A stretch of 44,797 bases of DNA, taken from positions 1 through 44,797 of the IMG/VR virus record IMGVR_UViG_3300023096_000008, one strand, 5' to 3'. This DNA is from a virus. The position numbers were made by a program, and so were the translations under genes. Under the pieces are notes generated by a model. The model was not told the DNA's origin. It saw nothing but the letters and a program-made list of their open reading frames with translations, and ran no database searches. Every line of letters starts with the position of its first letter. The stretch's first letter is position 1. Shown in pieces: positions 29,419 to 37,638 of this stretch.

Positions 29419-29953
29419 GTTCCAGCTGTTGGCCGACCGCCTGGAAGAGCGATTCCGCGAGCTGGGTACCGAGTCGCCGCAGGTCATGCGCGCCATCGAC
29501 GCGTTCGCGCGCGTTGTGCGCACGCGGATCCAGATGGGTTTCCGCACCGCGCGATCGCCGCATGGCCAGCCCTGGAAGAAGCTCAATCCCTTCTTCCGCG
29601 TTGGCCAGCCGCTGCGCCACACCGGACGCCTGTTCGGATCCATCCAGACCCGCCGAGTCGGCAACGCGGTGGTGGTGGGCACGAACCTGCGCACGCCTGA
29701 CGGCCAGCACAACCTGGGCGCAATCCACCAGTTCGGCGCTGTGGTCGTCCCGCGGGAAGGGCCTGGCGCCACGTACCGCGGCCGCCTGCTGGGCCCGATC
29801 CCGACTGCCAACAAGGGCTTTGTGTTCCTGAAGAGCGCCGTTATCCCCGCGCGTCCGTTTATGCCGATCGATGCCGGCGGCCGCGTCAACCTGCCCCCGG
29901 CATGGGCGAAAGCATCGCTGCAGGCGATGGGCCGCGCATTGGAGCTGAAATGA
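29411..29953 (+). CDS. Virion morphogenesis protein, Mu gpG-like
   Basis: A 180-residue protein from GTG 29411. It has the gpG pattern: IKFQLLADRLEERFRELG, RTRIQMGFRTARSPHGQPWKKL, LRHTGRLFGSIQTRRVGNAVVVGTNL, HQFGAVVVP, and RPFMPID near the end. This family acts in head completion and head-tail joining. It overlaps the next gene as ATGA. Confidence 0.88.
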   Translation: MIKFQLLADRLEERFRELGTESPQVMRAIDAFARVVRTRIQMGFRTARSPHGQPWKKLNPFFRVGQPLRHTGRLFGSIQTRRVGNAVVVGTNLRTPDGQHNLGAIHQFGAVVVPREGPGATYRGRLLGPIPTANKGFVFLKSAVIPARPFMPIDAGGRVNLPPAWAKASLQAMGRALELK

Positions 29954-30417
29954 GCGTTTCTGCAATCAGCAAGGCAATCCAGGCCCGCCTCACGCAGGGC
30001 CTGATTACCGACCAGGTCACCCCGCTGGTGGACATGATTTACAGCCAGCGCGACTACCTGGCTGTTCCTGAAAACAACATGGTCTGCCCATCCATCGCGG
30101 TGGTCTATTCGGGCTACACCCCGACGCAGACCCCTGGCCAGGCCGCAAACACGGCCATGAACCAGGAAGTCTCTTTCCAGTTCCTTATCGTGCTCAACAT
30201 CTCCAATGCCGGCGACACCGCCACCGGGGAAGGCGTGGAGGATGAGGTTTCACCGCTGTTCGATGCTTGCATGGAGCTGCTGCTGGGATTCCGCCCGGCC
30301 GCAGGCTTCAAGCCCCTGAAACTGGATCCAGCACCAGGCGCCGCGGTGTCTGACGCTGGGTTCGGCTATTACCCCCTGGCTTTCACCACCGCCCGCGCTT
30401 ACCGCGGCAAACCCTGA
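29950..30417 (+). CDS. Tail completion/terminator candidate (Mu gp37-like position)
   Basis: A 155-residue protein (SVSAISKAIQARLTQGLITDQVTPLVDMIYSQRDYLAVPENNMVCPSIAVVYSGYTPT, FQFLIVLNISNAGD). The alternating strand and helix order and the place between gpG-like and tail-tube genes fit a tail terminator or neck protein. The exact family is uncertain. Start overlaps gpG as ATGA. Confidence 0.7.
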   Translation: MSVSAISKAIQARLTQGLITDQVTPLVDMIYSQRDYLAVPENNMVCPSIAVVYSGYTPTQTPGQAANTAMNQEVSFQFLIVLNISNAGDTATGEGVEDEVSPLFDACMELLLGFRPAAGFKPLKLDPAPGAAVSDAGFGYYPLAFTTARAYRGKP

Positions 30418-30432
30418 CCGGAGCAACCACAC

Positions 30433-31191
30433 ATGCGCACTGATTATTCCTACATCGGCTCTGGCCGGATCCTCGCCCGCCGCCGCAACGTCGCCGGCGC
30501 GGCTTTCTTTGAGCTGGGCAACTGCAGCGCCCTGGGCATCGCGGTTGAAACGGAGCGTAAGCAGCTGCGCGACTTCCGCCAGCCGGGCGGCGGCATCTAC
30601 AACCAGGTCGACCGCATCACCGCGGTGAACCTGACTCTGACCGCGCATGACCTGTCGCCCATGAACCTGGCTCTGGCCACCAACGGCACCACCAGCGCCG
30701 TGGCCACCGGCCCGGTCACCGATGAGCTGGCGCTGGCCGTCAAGGGCCAGTATGTCGGCCTGAAGGGCCAGCCGTCGGCCATCACCAGCGTGAGCCCGGC
30801 GGCGAGCGGTACCGCCTACGTCGCCGGCGTGGACTACGTGTTCCAGAATGGCGGCCTCTTCATCCCGGCCGCATCGGCGATCGCAGCGGCCACCGGTAAT
30901 ACGCCGAACATCAAGGTCACCTATGCGCAGAAGAAGGGCTCCCTGGTGCAGGCGCTGGTCACCGCATCGCCGGAGCTGGAATTCATGTTCCTGGGTCTGA
31001 ATGAGGCCGATAGCGGCAGCGCGGTTACCGTCAACGTCTGGCGTTCCAAGCTGGCGCCGGCGCAGAACCTGGCGCTGATCGGTGACGACTACGCCGCCCT
31101 GGAAATGACCGGCTCTGTCATGGCCGACTCTTCGCAGCCGGCGGGCATTTCGCAGCACTTCCAGACGTTCGTGGAAGACAACACCGTCTGA
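30433..31191 (+). CDS. Major tail tube protein
   Basis: A 252-residue beta-rich protein (AAFFELGNCSALGIAVETERKQLRDFRQPGGGIYNQVDRITAVNLTLTAHDLSPMNLALATNG). A middle Ig-like insert follows (VSPAASGTAYVAGVDYVFQNGGLFIPAASA), then a tube-type ending (ALEMTGSVMADSSQPAGISQHFQTFVEDNTV). GGAG lies 9 bases upstream. It directly precedes the chaperones and tape measure, as expected for the tube subunit of a long non-contractile tail. Confidence 0.88.
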   Translation: MRTDYSYIGSGRILARRRNVAGAAFFELGNCSALGIAVETERKQLRDFRQPGGGIYNQVDRITAVNLTLTAHDLSPMNLALATNGTTSAVATGPVTDELALAVKGQYVGLKGQPSAITSVSPAASGTAYVAGVDYVFQNGGLFIPAASAIAAATGNTPNIKVTYAQKKGSLVQALVTASPELEFMFLGLNEADSGSAVTVNVWRSKLAPAQNLALIGDDYAALEMTGSVMADSSQPAGISQHFQTFVEDNTV

Positions 31192-31198
31192 TCCACCT

Positions 31199-31232
31199 GG
31201 TGCACGCCGGCGCGAATGTTCCGGCGTGCACC
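31199..31232 (+). other. Perfect 12-bp hairpin after the tail tube gene
   Basis: GGTGCACGCCGG (31199-31210), a 10-base loop and CCGGCGTGCACC (31221-31232) pair exactly. There is no T-run, so transcription probably continues into the chaperone gene. A 3'-end stability or partial stop element for the abundant tube message is likely. Confidence 0.65.
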
Positions 31233-31279
31233 ATCACTGTTCCACCCAATGTTCCACAGGCCTGGAAGGAGGCCCCACC

Positions 31280-31849
31280 ATGACCAACACCCGAAAGAAG
31301 ACCCAACCCATTCCGCCCGCCCAGCAGGTCCAGAACGATGTTGATCGCCTGGTAAACGCGCAGCAGTCGGCGAAGACCGTTGACCTTGGCCAGTACAGTT
31401 TCACCGTGTACCCGCTGAAGGTCCGCCAGCTCTTCCCGTTCCTGCAGCTGGTGCGGCCCCTGTTCGCTGCCCTGTCCGCGCCGCGTAGGCCGGACCTTCC
31501 GCCGACCACGCCGGTCGCCGGGCAGGGCGGCGACGTTGATCCCGCCGCGCAGGAGCTGCCGGCGAATGTCCAATCCGTGCTGACGGACGTGGACTACATG
31601 GTGGACATGGTTTCCGAGCATGGCCCCACCATCCTGAAGGCGCTGGCCTGCGGCCTGGACAGCACCGGCAATGCCGAAGCGCAGCGGCAGCTGATCGAGA
31701 AGATGGAAGATCTGGAGCTGGCCGACCTGCTGGTGCTGGTGCGCACGTTCGTGCAGGTCAATTCAGGTTTTTTCGTGGCCCGGGGGTTGACCCTGGATCC
31801 GGGCCAGCTGCTGGGCGGCCGAGCCCCAAGCGTCACCGCGGCAATGTAA
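31280..31849 (+). CDS. Tail assembly chaperone (short form, G-like)
   Basis: A 189-residue protein with AAGGAGG upstream of ATG 31280. It contains DRLVNAQQSAKTVDLGQYSFTVYPLKVRQLFPFLQLVRPL, then a helical body and MEDLELADLLVLVRTFVQVNSGFF near the end. Position between tube and tape measure and the slippery site near its end mark it as the G-type chaperone that coats the tape measure during tail assembly. Confidence 0.85.
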   Translation: MTNTRKKTQPIPPAQQVQNDVDRLVNAQQSAKTVDLGQYSFTVYPLKVRQLFPFLQLVRPLFAALSAPRRPDLPPTTPVAGQGGDVDPAAQELPANVQSVLTDVDYMVDMVSEHGPTILKALACGLDSTGNAEAQRQLIEKMEDLELADLLVLVRTFVQVNSGFFVARGLTLDPGQLLGGRAPSVTAAM

Positions 31850-32067
31850 CGGATACCTGGCTGTGGTCGGACACGCTGCAACTGCTGTTCGACCACGGCC
31901 ACACCCCGGAAAGGGTGGATGGATACACCCTGGACCAGGTGCATGCCTTCAGCGGCGCGATTGACCGCAGCAGGCGCAGGCGACACCAGGAGCTGGCGAT
32001 CCTGATCCGCGCCGGCTCGCAGTACGACAATGACACCTTTGAAAAGTTCTTACAGGGACCGCCATGA
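31280..32067 (+). CDS. Tail assembly chaperone, -1 frameshift product (GT-like)
   Basis: The same start as the short form, but a -1 shift at 31768-31774 (T TTT TTC) moves ribosomes into an open frame that ends at TGA 32065-32067. Residues 1-165 are shared. The 97-residue extension begins RGPGVDPGSG and contains WLWSDTLQLLFDHGHTPERVDGYTLDQVHAF and ELAILIRAGSQYDNDTFEKFL. The extension has no plausible start of its own and ends by overlapping the tape-measure ATG, as in lambda G/GT and Mu. Confidence 0.82.
31768..31774 (+). promoter_or_regulatory. Programmed -1 frameshift site T TTT TTC
   Basis: In the zero frame the codons are GGT TTT TTC, so both tRNAs can re-pair after slipping one base back. 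It lies 25 codons before the zero-frame stop. The -1 frame is open from here to 32067. The GC-rich run that follows (from 31780) could form a stimulatory structure. Confidence 0.85.
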
Positions 32068-35000
32068 GCAGCACTGAGCTGGAAATCCGCGTAACCGCCG
32101 AGCTATCGCAGATCCGGCAGGCATTGGGCCAGCTCACAGGGCAGATTGACACGGTCAACAACAAGGCCCGCCAGGCTTCCAATGGAGGCAATGCCCTGGC
32201 GGGCAGCTTCCAGCAAAGCTCCATCGCCGCGCGACAGACCGCCACAGCGGCCGAGAGCGTGCGCAACACCATGGCCGGGGTGGTTACCCAGGCGCGCCTG
32301 CTGGTGGCCGGCCTGGGCATCCTGGGGGCCGCCAGGGCGTTGGTGCAGTACGCCGACACCGCCACCCGCCTGCGAGGCCAGCTGACCCTGGCCACCAAGT
32401 CGCAGGATGAGCTGGCCAGGGCCATGGCCGAGACGTTCAACATCGCCCAGCGCACCCGTCAGGGCCTGGAGGGTACGGTGAACCTGTACGCGCGCATTGC
32501 GCGTGCGGGCCGCACCACGCAGGCGCAGACACTGAGCCTGACCGAGGCAATCAATCAGGCGGTGGCGCTTTCGTTCACCACCGCGCAGGCGTCCGAAGCC
32601 GCCCTGTTCCAGCTTGGCCAAGGTCTGGCCAGTGGTCAGCTGCGCGGTGAGGAACTGAATTCCGTCCTCGAGCAGACACCGCGGCTTGCCCAGGCGATCG
32701 CCGCCGGCCTGGTGAAGCTGGGCCAGATCAAGACCACCGACCAGCTGCGCAAGTTCGCCAGCGAAGGCAAGCTGACCAGTGACCTGGTCATCCAGGCCGT
32801 GCAGAGCCAACAGACGGCCCTGCGCGAGGAATTCGCCAAGCTGGCGCCGACCGTGTCGGATGCTTTCACCGCGCTGCGCAATGCCGCGATCAAGTTCGTT
32901 GGCGACGTGGACAGCGCCAACGGTGCCAGCCGCCAGCTGGCCGACGCCATCCTGCTGTTGGCCAACAACCTGCAGCTGGTCGCGGGCCTGCTGGTCACTG
33001 GCACGAAACTGTGGCTCGCCTGGTACGCCGCTTTCCGGATCGTGCCGGCGATCGTCGTTGCAGCTGCTGCAGCGTTCACCGCGCTGCGGACCTCGATCGC
33101 GCTGAACACCCCGGCTATGCGGGCGTTCCAGGTGCAGGCCATCGCCATGACGGCCGCCATGAACGGCGGTACCGCCGCCGCGGTGCGCTTCAGCCTGACG
33201 ATGAACGGCACGGCGCTGGCAGCTGCAGGAACGGCCACGAAGCTGAAGGCCGCCGCGGCTGTGGCGTTCTCCGCTTGGGCTGGCTGGGAGCTTGGCACGT
33301 ACCTGAGCAATGAGTTCAAGGTCGTGGAGCAGATGGGCATCGCCCTGGCTGCAGGCCTGACCAAGTCGGCCAACGTCATCAAAAACGCCTTCATCATCAC
33401 CTGGGGCACGGTCAAGGCTGGAGCCCTGTCCATGTTCAACGAGGTGCTGGCCAAGGCCGCGGACGTGTACGACCGGGTGGCTCGCTTCCAGCGGTCGATC
33501 CCGCTGGTCGGCAACAGCCTGGCCAACGCATCCGAGCGCCTGGCCAAGGGCATGCGCGAAACCCGCGTGGAGACTGAGACTGCCGAGGCGGCGTACAAGC
33601 GCCTCAGCGCCACCGCGCAGGCCGAGCTGGCGGCAATCGACCGCGAATACATGGGGCTCTTCAATTCGTCGGTGAACGCCGGCCAGGCGGCCGAACAGGC
33701 GCTTGACGGCGATGCAGACGGCGGCAACACCGCCAAGGGAGCCAAGGCCGCGGCCGACCAGTTCAAGCTGATGAAAGACGCCGCCGAGCGCGCGCTGGTC
33801 GTGCTGCAGCAGCGCTATGACGATTGGCAGGTTTCTACGGGCAAGTACTACGCCGAGAAAACCAGGCTGCAGCAGGCCAGCATCGATGCCGACATGGCCG
33901 AGGCACGCGCCCGCGCAGCCACCGCAACCACCGATGACGCCCGCAAAGCTGCGCTGACCGACATAATCATCCTGGAGCGTCAGCGCCGGAACCTGGCCGT
34001 GGACAATGCCCGCGACCAGCGGCTGCAGGCCGAGGACATGGAGCGCCAGCTGGGCGCGGTCTACGTGCGCCTTCTGCAGGCCATGGGCAAGACCGGCGCC
34101 GCGGCCACGGCCGAGCTGGAAGAAGAGTTCCGGGAAATGAAAGCCCGGCTGCTGACCGACGGCAACCAGGACGGAATCGACCTGGTAAACAAGCTGATCG
34201 ATACGGCGGCCTTCAAAGCCCGCATGGACGAAATCGACACCCGCGTGCAGCAGAGCCTGCAGCGGTTCCAGTCGACTGAGACGGCGGTTGGCTCCCAGGT
34301 CGACGCCGGCATGCTGGGCAAGAGCGACGGCGAAGCGCGCGTGCAGCAGCAGCGCGAACAGACGCTGGCCACCTTGGCCAGCATGCGCGACGGATACCGC
34401 GCGATCGCCGAAGAGGCCCGCAAGGCCAATGACGTGATGAGCGAGCGGCGCGCGCTGGATGCGCTGCAGGATCTGGATGGCCAGATCGCATCCATTGCCA
34501 TCAACACGGAGAGCCTGGGATACAAGGCCGCCCAGGTGGCCAAGGGTGCATTGACCACCCTGTTCACTGACCTGGCCAGCGGCACCAAGAGCGCCGGCGA
34601 TGCGCTGCGGGACTTTGTACTCAACTTCGCCCGCGGCATGGCGCAGATCGCCGCCGATGCACTGGCCACCTACCTGGTGCTGCAGCTGCTGGATGCGATC
34701 TACCCGGGCCTGGGCAAGATGACGGCCGCCGTCGCCGGCGCCACCGCTCACCACGCCGGCGGTGTCGCTGGCCAGGGCTACCAGCGCCGTGAGCTGCCGT
34801 CCTACCTGTGGGCGGCCGCGCCGCGGTACCACACCGGTGGCGTGGCAGGCCTGGCCGCCGATGAGGTGCCGGCCGTGCTGAAGAAGGGCGAAGAAGTGCT
34901 GACCGCCAACGACCCGCGGCACCGGTTCAACGGCGGCGGTGAGGGTTCGGCCGAAGAGCCGGCTACCCGCATCGTCCTGGTCGATGACTCCCGATCGGCT

Positions 35001-35084
35001 GAAAAATTCCTGGAGAGCGCCGCCGGCGAGCGCATCATTGTCCGACACATGCAGCGCAACCAACTTACGAGGGGATCACGATGA
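32064..35084 (+). CDS. Tape measure protein
   Basis: A 1006-residue protein, the longest in the window. The N-terminal 250 residues match the TMP N-domain (ELEIRVTAELSQIRQALGQLTGQID, TFNIAQRTRQGLEGTVNLYARIARAGRTT, EELNSVLEQTPRLAQAIAAGLVK). Hydrophobic segments follow at about 290-430 (LADAILLLANNLQLVAGLLVTGTKLWLAW). A long coiled-coil body comes next, then a Gly/His-rich C-terminus (AHHAGGVAGQGYQRR). In this family length sets tail length, so a tail of about 150 nm is expected. Start overlaps the GT frame as ATGA. Confidence 0.97.
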   Translation: MSSTELEIRVTAELSQIRQALGQLTGQIDTVNNKARQASNGGNALAGSFQQSSIAARQTATAAESVRNTMAGVVTQARLLVAGLGILGAARALVQYADTATRLRGQLTLATKSQDELARAMAETFNIAQRTRQGLEGTVNLYARIARAGRTTQAQTLSLTEAINQAVALSFTTAQASEAALFQLGQGLASGQLRGEELNSVLEQTPRLAQAIAAGLVKLGQIKTTDQLRKFASEGKLTSDLVIQAVQSQQTALREEFAKLAPTVSDAFTALRNAAIKFVGDVDSANGASRQLADAILLLANNLQLVAGLLVTGTKLWLAWYAAFRIVPAIVVAAAAAFTALRTSIALNTPAMRAFQVQAIAMTAAMNGGTAAAVRFSLTMNGTALAAAGTATKLKAAAAVAFSAWAGWELGTYLSNEFKVVEQMGIALAAGLTKSANVIKNAFIITWGTVKAGALSMFNEVLAKAADVYDRVARFQRSIPLVGNSLANASERLAKGMRETRVETETAEAAYKRLSATAQAELAAIDREYMGLFNSSVNAGQAAEQALDGDADGGNTAKGAKAAADQFKLMKDAAERALVVLQQRYDDWQVSTGKYYAEKTRLQQASIDADMAEARARAATATTDDARKAALTDIIILERQRRNLAVDNARDQRLQAEDMERQLGAVYVRLLQAMGKTGAAATAELEEEFREMKARLLTDGNQDGIDLVNKLIDTAAFKARMDEIDTRVQQSLQRFQSTETAVGSQVDAGMLGKSDGEARVQQQREQTLATLASMRDGYRAIAEEARKANDVMSERRALDALQDLDGQIASIAINTESLGYKAAQVAKGALTTLFTDLASGTKSAGDALRDFVLNFARGMAQIAADALATYLVLQLLDAIYPGLGKMTAAVAGATAHHAGGVAGQGYQRRELPSYLWAAAPRYHTGGVAGLAADEVPAVLKKGEEVLTANDPRHRFNGGGEGSAEEPATRIVLVDDSRSAEKFLESAAGERIIVRHMQRNQLTRGSR

Positions 35085-36667
35085 CGTGGATGACGGGTGT
35101 AGCCGCGGGCTACGTGGACTTCCTGGACCAGCTGCAGGCGGCGCTGTGCGACCGCGGGCACGCTTCCGGGCTGTTCTACCAGGGCACGGGCAACGGCACG
35201 CTGACGGGCCCCACGGGCGCATCTGGCGGCTACGTGGGAGGCACTGCATCGGTGGCCGAGACGTTCACCATCACCGCGATCGACGCCAACACCTTCAGCG
35301 TGGTGGGTAGCCTGGCGGGCGATATTGGCCAGGCGACGGTGGGTGTGCCCTTTGCATCGACCCGGATCAACTTCCGGATCAACGGCGGCGCGACCGCGTT
35401 CGTGGCCGGCGACCAGTTCAAGCTGTCGACCACGCCGCGCTGGACGCTGGCCAGGCGCCAGGGCACCGGCGCTGCCGGTCGGTTCTCCAACGGGTTCGCC
35501 AACAGCACCCGGCTGTGGGATGGCCTGGTGGGCACCACCGCTGAGTTCGCCTCGCGCGCTGCAGCCCTGCCGGCCAATGCCGGCATTTCCATGATCGGGG
35601 CGGCCGACGTGCGCCGCGTGTCGATAACAACGACCAACAACCAGCTGTTCGCGCCGGCCGGCTTCCGCGTGGAGTACTCCGACAACGGCAGCAGCTGGAC
35701 CGAGGCGATCGCTTACGCCAACGTCGAATGGACCAGCACCGAGGCCCGCAGCTTTGCCGTGCCTGACGTTGGCCTGCACCTGCACTGGCGCGTGGTGTTC
35801 ACCGCATCGGTGAATGGTGGCGCCGCCGGCATCGTGGAGGTGCAGGAGCTGCGGTTCTACCGCGGCGTGGTCGGGGACATGCAGCTGCAGCAGCGCGCGG
35901 AGGCCGTGCTGGCCGCCCCGGGCAACGATGGCCTGGACGCGATTTACATCGGCATAGAGCTGTATGAAGACGCGGCCGCGGCGGCGCGTAGCTTCAACTT
36001 CTACCAGTTCCGATCGTTCGATCCGCTGGTGGCCGTGCGCAGCCAGGCCAACAACAGCGGCCTGACGAACGTTCCCCTCAGCTCCAACAACTTCACCTGG
36101 TGGGCGGCGGTCAACGGCCGGCGCATCGCCGGCGTGGCCAAGATCGGCGCGGTTTACGTGCCGTTCTACCAGGGCCTGGGCAAACCCTATGAGCTGCCGA
36201 GCGTGCACCCGTATCCGGCCATCAACGCCGGCACGAGCAGCAATGAGGCCGGCGTGGCCACCAGCACGGATCCAAACTTCCGCGGCTTCAGCCACCCGGG
36301 CCGCTACGGCCTGCGCGCACGCTATCCGGACAACGTCTGGCGGCCGCATTCAAACCGCTTCCTGAGCGGCAGCAGTGAGACGGGCGACAGCGCCACGCCT
36401 GGCAAGGTGTACCCCGCGGCAACCACCAACGGAGGCCGGGAATCCGACTTCCGCGAGGCACTGGACGGGAGTCGAGTGCTTTACGAAATCGTCCTGACCA
36501 GCATCGATCCGCGCCATATGTGGGGCGAGCTGGACGGCTGCTACTTCACGCCCGGGTTCAACCTGGTTCCGGAGCAGAACATCACCATGGCCCGCTTCGA
36601 CCACATGGTGTTCCAGAACTGTTTCCGGAACGCCGCCGCCGACTTCTTCGCTATCCGCCAGGACTGA
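35081..36667 (+). CDS. Tail protein with discoidin-like domain
   Basis: A 528-residue protein, start overlapping the tape-measure stop as ATGA. Residues 1-20 are FLDQLQAAL-like helix. A Gly/Thr-rich beta region follows. Residues about 165-270 (FSNGFANSTRLWDGLVG, FRVEYSDNGSSWTEAIAYANVEWTST, LHWRVVFTASVNGGAAGIVEVQELRFYRG) read like an F5/8-type (discoidin) sugar-binding fold. The rest is aromatic-rich. It lies where distal-tail or tail-wall proteins are found, so it may touch the host surface. Confidence 0.7.
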   Translation: MTWMTGVAAGYVDFLDQLQAALCDRGHASGLFYQGTGNGTLTGPTGASGGYVGGTASVAETFTITAIDANTFSVVGSLAGDIGQATVGVPFASTRINFRINGGATAFVAGDQFKLSTTPRWTLARRQGTGAAGRFSNGFANSTRLWDGLVGTTAEFASRAAALPANAGISMIGAADVRRVSITTTNNQLFAPAGFRVEYSDNGSSWTEAIAYANVEWTSTEARSFAVPDVGLHLHWRVVFTASVNGGAAGIVEVQELRFYRGVVGDMQLQQRAEAVLAAPGNDGLDAIYIGIELYEDAAAAARSFNFYQFRSFDPLVAVRSQANNSGLTNVPLSSNNFTWWAAVNGRRIAGVAKIGAVYVPFYQGLGKPYELPSVHPYPAINAGTSSNEAGVATSTDPNFRGFSHPGRYGLRARYPDNVWRPHSNRFLSGSSETGDSATPGKVYPAATTNGGRESDFREALDGSRVLYEIVLTSIDPRHMWGELDGCYFTPGFNLVPEQNITMARFDHMVFQNCFRNAAADFFAIRQD

Positions 36668-36670
36668 ACC

Positions 36671-37636
36671 ATGAGCTATCAAACCGGCAACGCACTTGAC
36701 GTCAATGATCTTCTGGACCGGTTCCGGCTGTTCCTGCTGGCCAACGGCTGGGCGGTCAATTTTTGGGGCGATCGCGCCGGCGGCCAGGGCAAGGCACTGC
36801 AGGTCAACAAGGGCGGAAACTTCTACTCCATCTTCAGCAACACGTTCCTGGATTCGGCCAACAGCAACCAGCCTGGCCCGTACATGGAAGTGATGCTGCA
36901 TTCGTCCTACCTGACCCCGGGCAGCGCGACCCAGCCCGACGGTACCCGTCTTCTGCGGTCGACCCGCTACACCTCGCCGATGCAGGCCTATCACTTCTTC
37001 GCCGGCGACGGGCCCAACGGCTCCTATGCGTACATGGTCGTGGAAACGGATCCGGGCACCTACCGCCACCTGGGCATCGGCGTGCTGCACAAGATCGGCG
37101 CCTATGCCGGCGGGGCTTTCTGCTACGCCCTGTCCTGGTACCAGGCCACCGGCACGGTCAACAGCCCCGATGCCTCACAGCACGGCGTTCCCTTCGATGA
37201 CAACGGCATCCCCACCACGTCGATCAATTACCCGATCGGCGGGACGGTCATCCGCGCTGACTACGGCGGTATCAGTCCGCGCTACCACTACCTGGACACC
37301 GGCACCACGGCCAACCCCCGCGGCCGCGGCGGCTGGCGCAACACCAACGCCGAGCGCGGCACCATCGCGCTGCCCGTCAGCGCCGGCGCCAGCATCCTGA
37401 CCGGCCGTGCGCCGCTGATTCCGCTGTGGTGCGCAGTGGAGCGCGGGAGCCTGCTGTGGTCTGACATTGGCTATCCGCCTGGCATGCGGTTCGTGCGCAT
37501 GGACAACATGGAGCCCGGACAGGAATACCCGCTGGGCACGGACACCTGGGTCGTGTTCCCGGTCACTCGCAAGAATGGATCCGCCGGCATGCCCAGCTCG
37601 GGCGTGTACGGCTACGCCTTCCGAAAGGAGCTTTGA
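36671..37636 (+). CDS. Tail structural protein
   Basis: A 321-residue protein with AGGA 8 bases before ATG 36671. It has an N-terminal helix (SYQTGNALDVNDLLDRFRLFLLANGWAVNFWG), then a beta-rich body full of Tyr and Trp (YMEVMLHSSYLTPGS, YRHLGIGVLHKIGAYAGGAFCYALSWYQ). It ends RMDNMEPGQEYPLGTDTWVVFPV. It is one of two similar-sized beta-rich proteins after the tape measure, likely tail-tip parts. No named family. Confidence 0.7.
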   Translation: MSYQTGNALDVNDLLDRFRLFLLANGWAVNFWGDRAGGQGKALQVNKGGNFYSIFSNTFLDSANSNQPGPYMEVMLHSSYLTPGSATQPDGTRLLRSTRYTSPMQAYHFFAGDGPNGSYAYMVVETDPGTYRHLGIGVLHKIGAYAGGAFCYALSWYQATGTVNSPDASQHGVPFDDNGIPTTSINYPIGGTVIRADYGGISPRYHYLDTGTTANPRGRGGWRNTNAERGTIALPVSAGASILTGRAPLIPLWCAVERGSLLWSDIGYPPGMRFVRMDNMEPGQEYPLGTDTWVVFPVTRKNGSAGMPSSGVYGYAFRKEL

Positions 37637-37638
37637 CC

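Noticed and set aside
32103-35063. 986-codon minus-strand frame across the tape measure
   Set aside because: Shadow of the tape-measure frame; no start signal, and it contradicts the strand of the tail operon.
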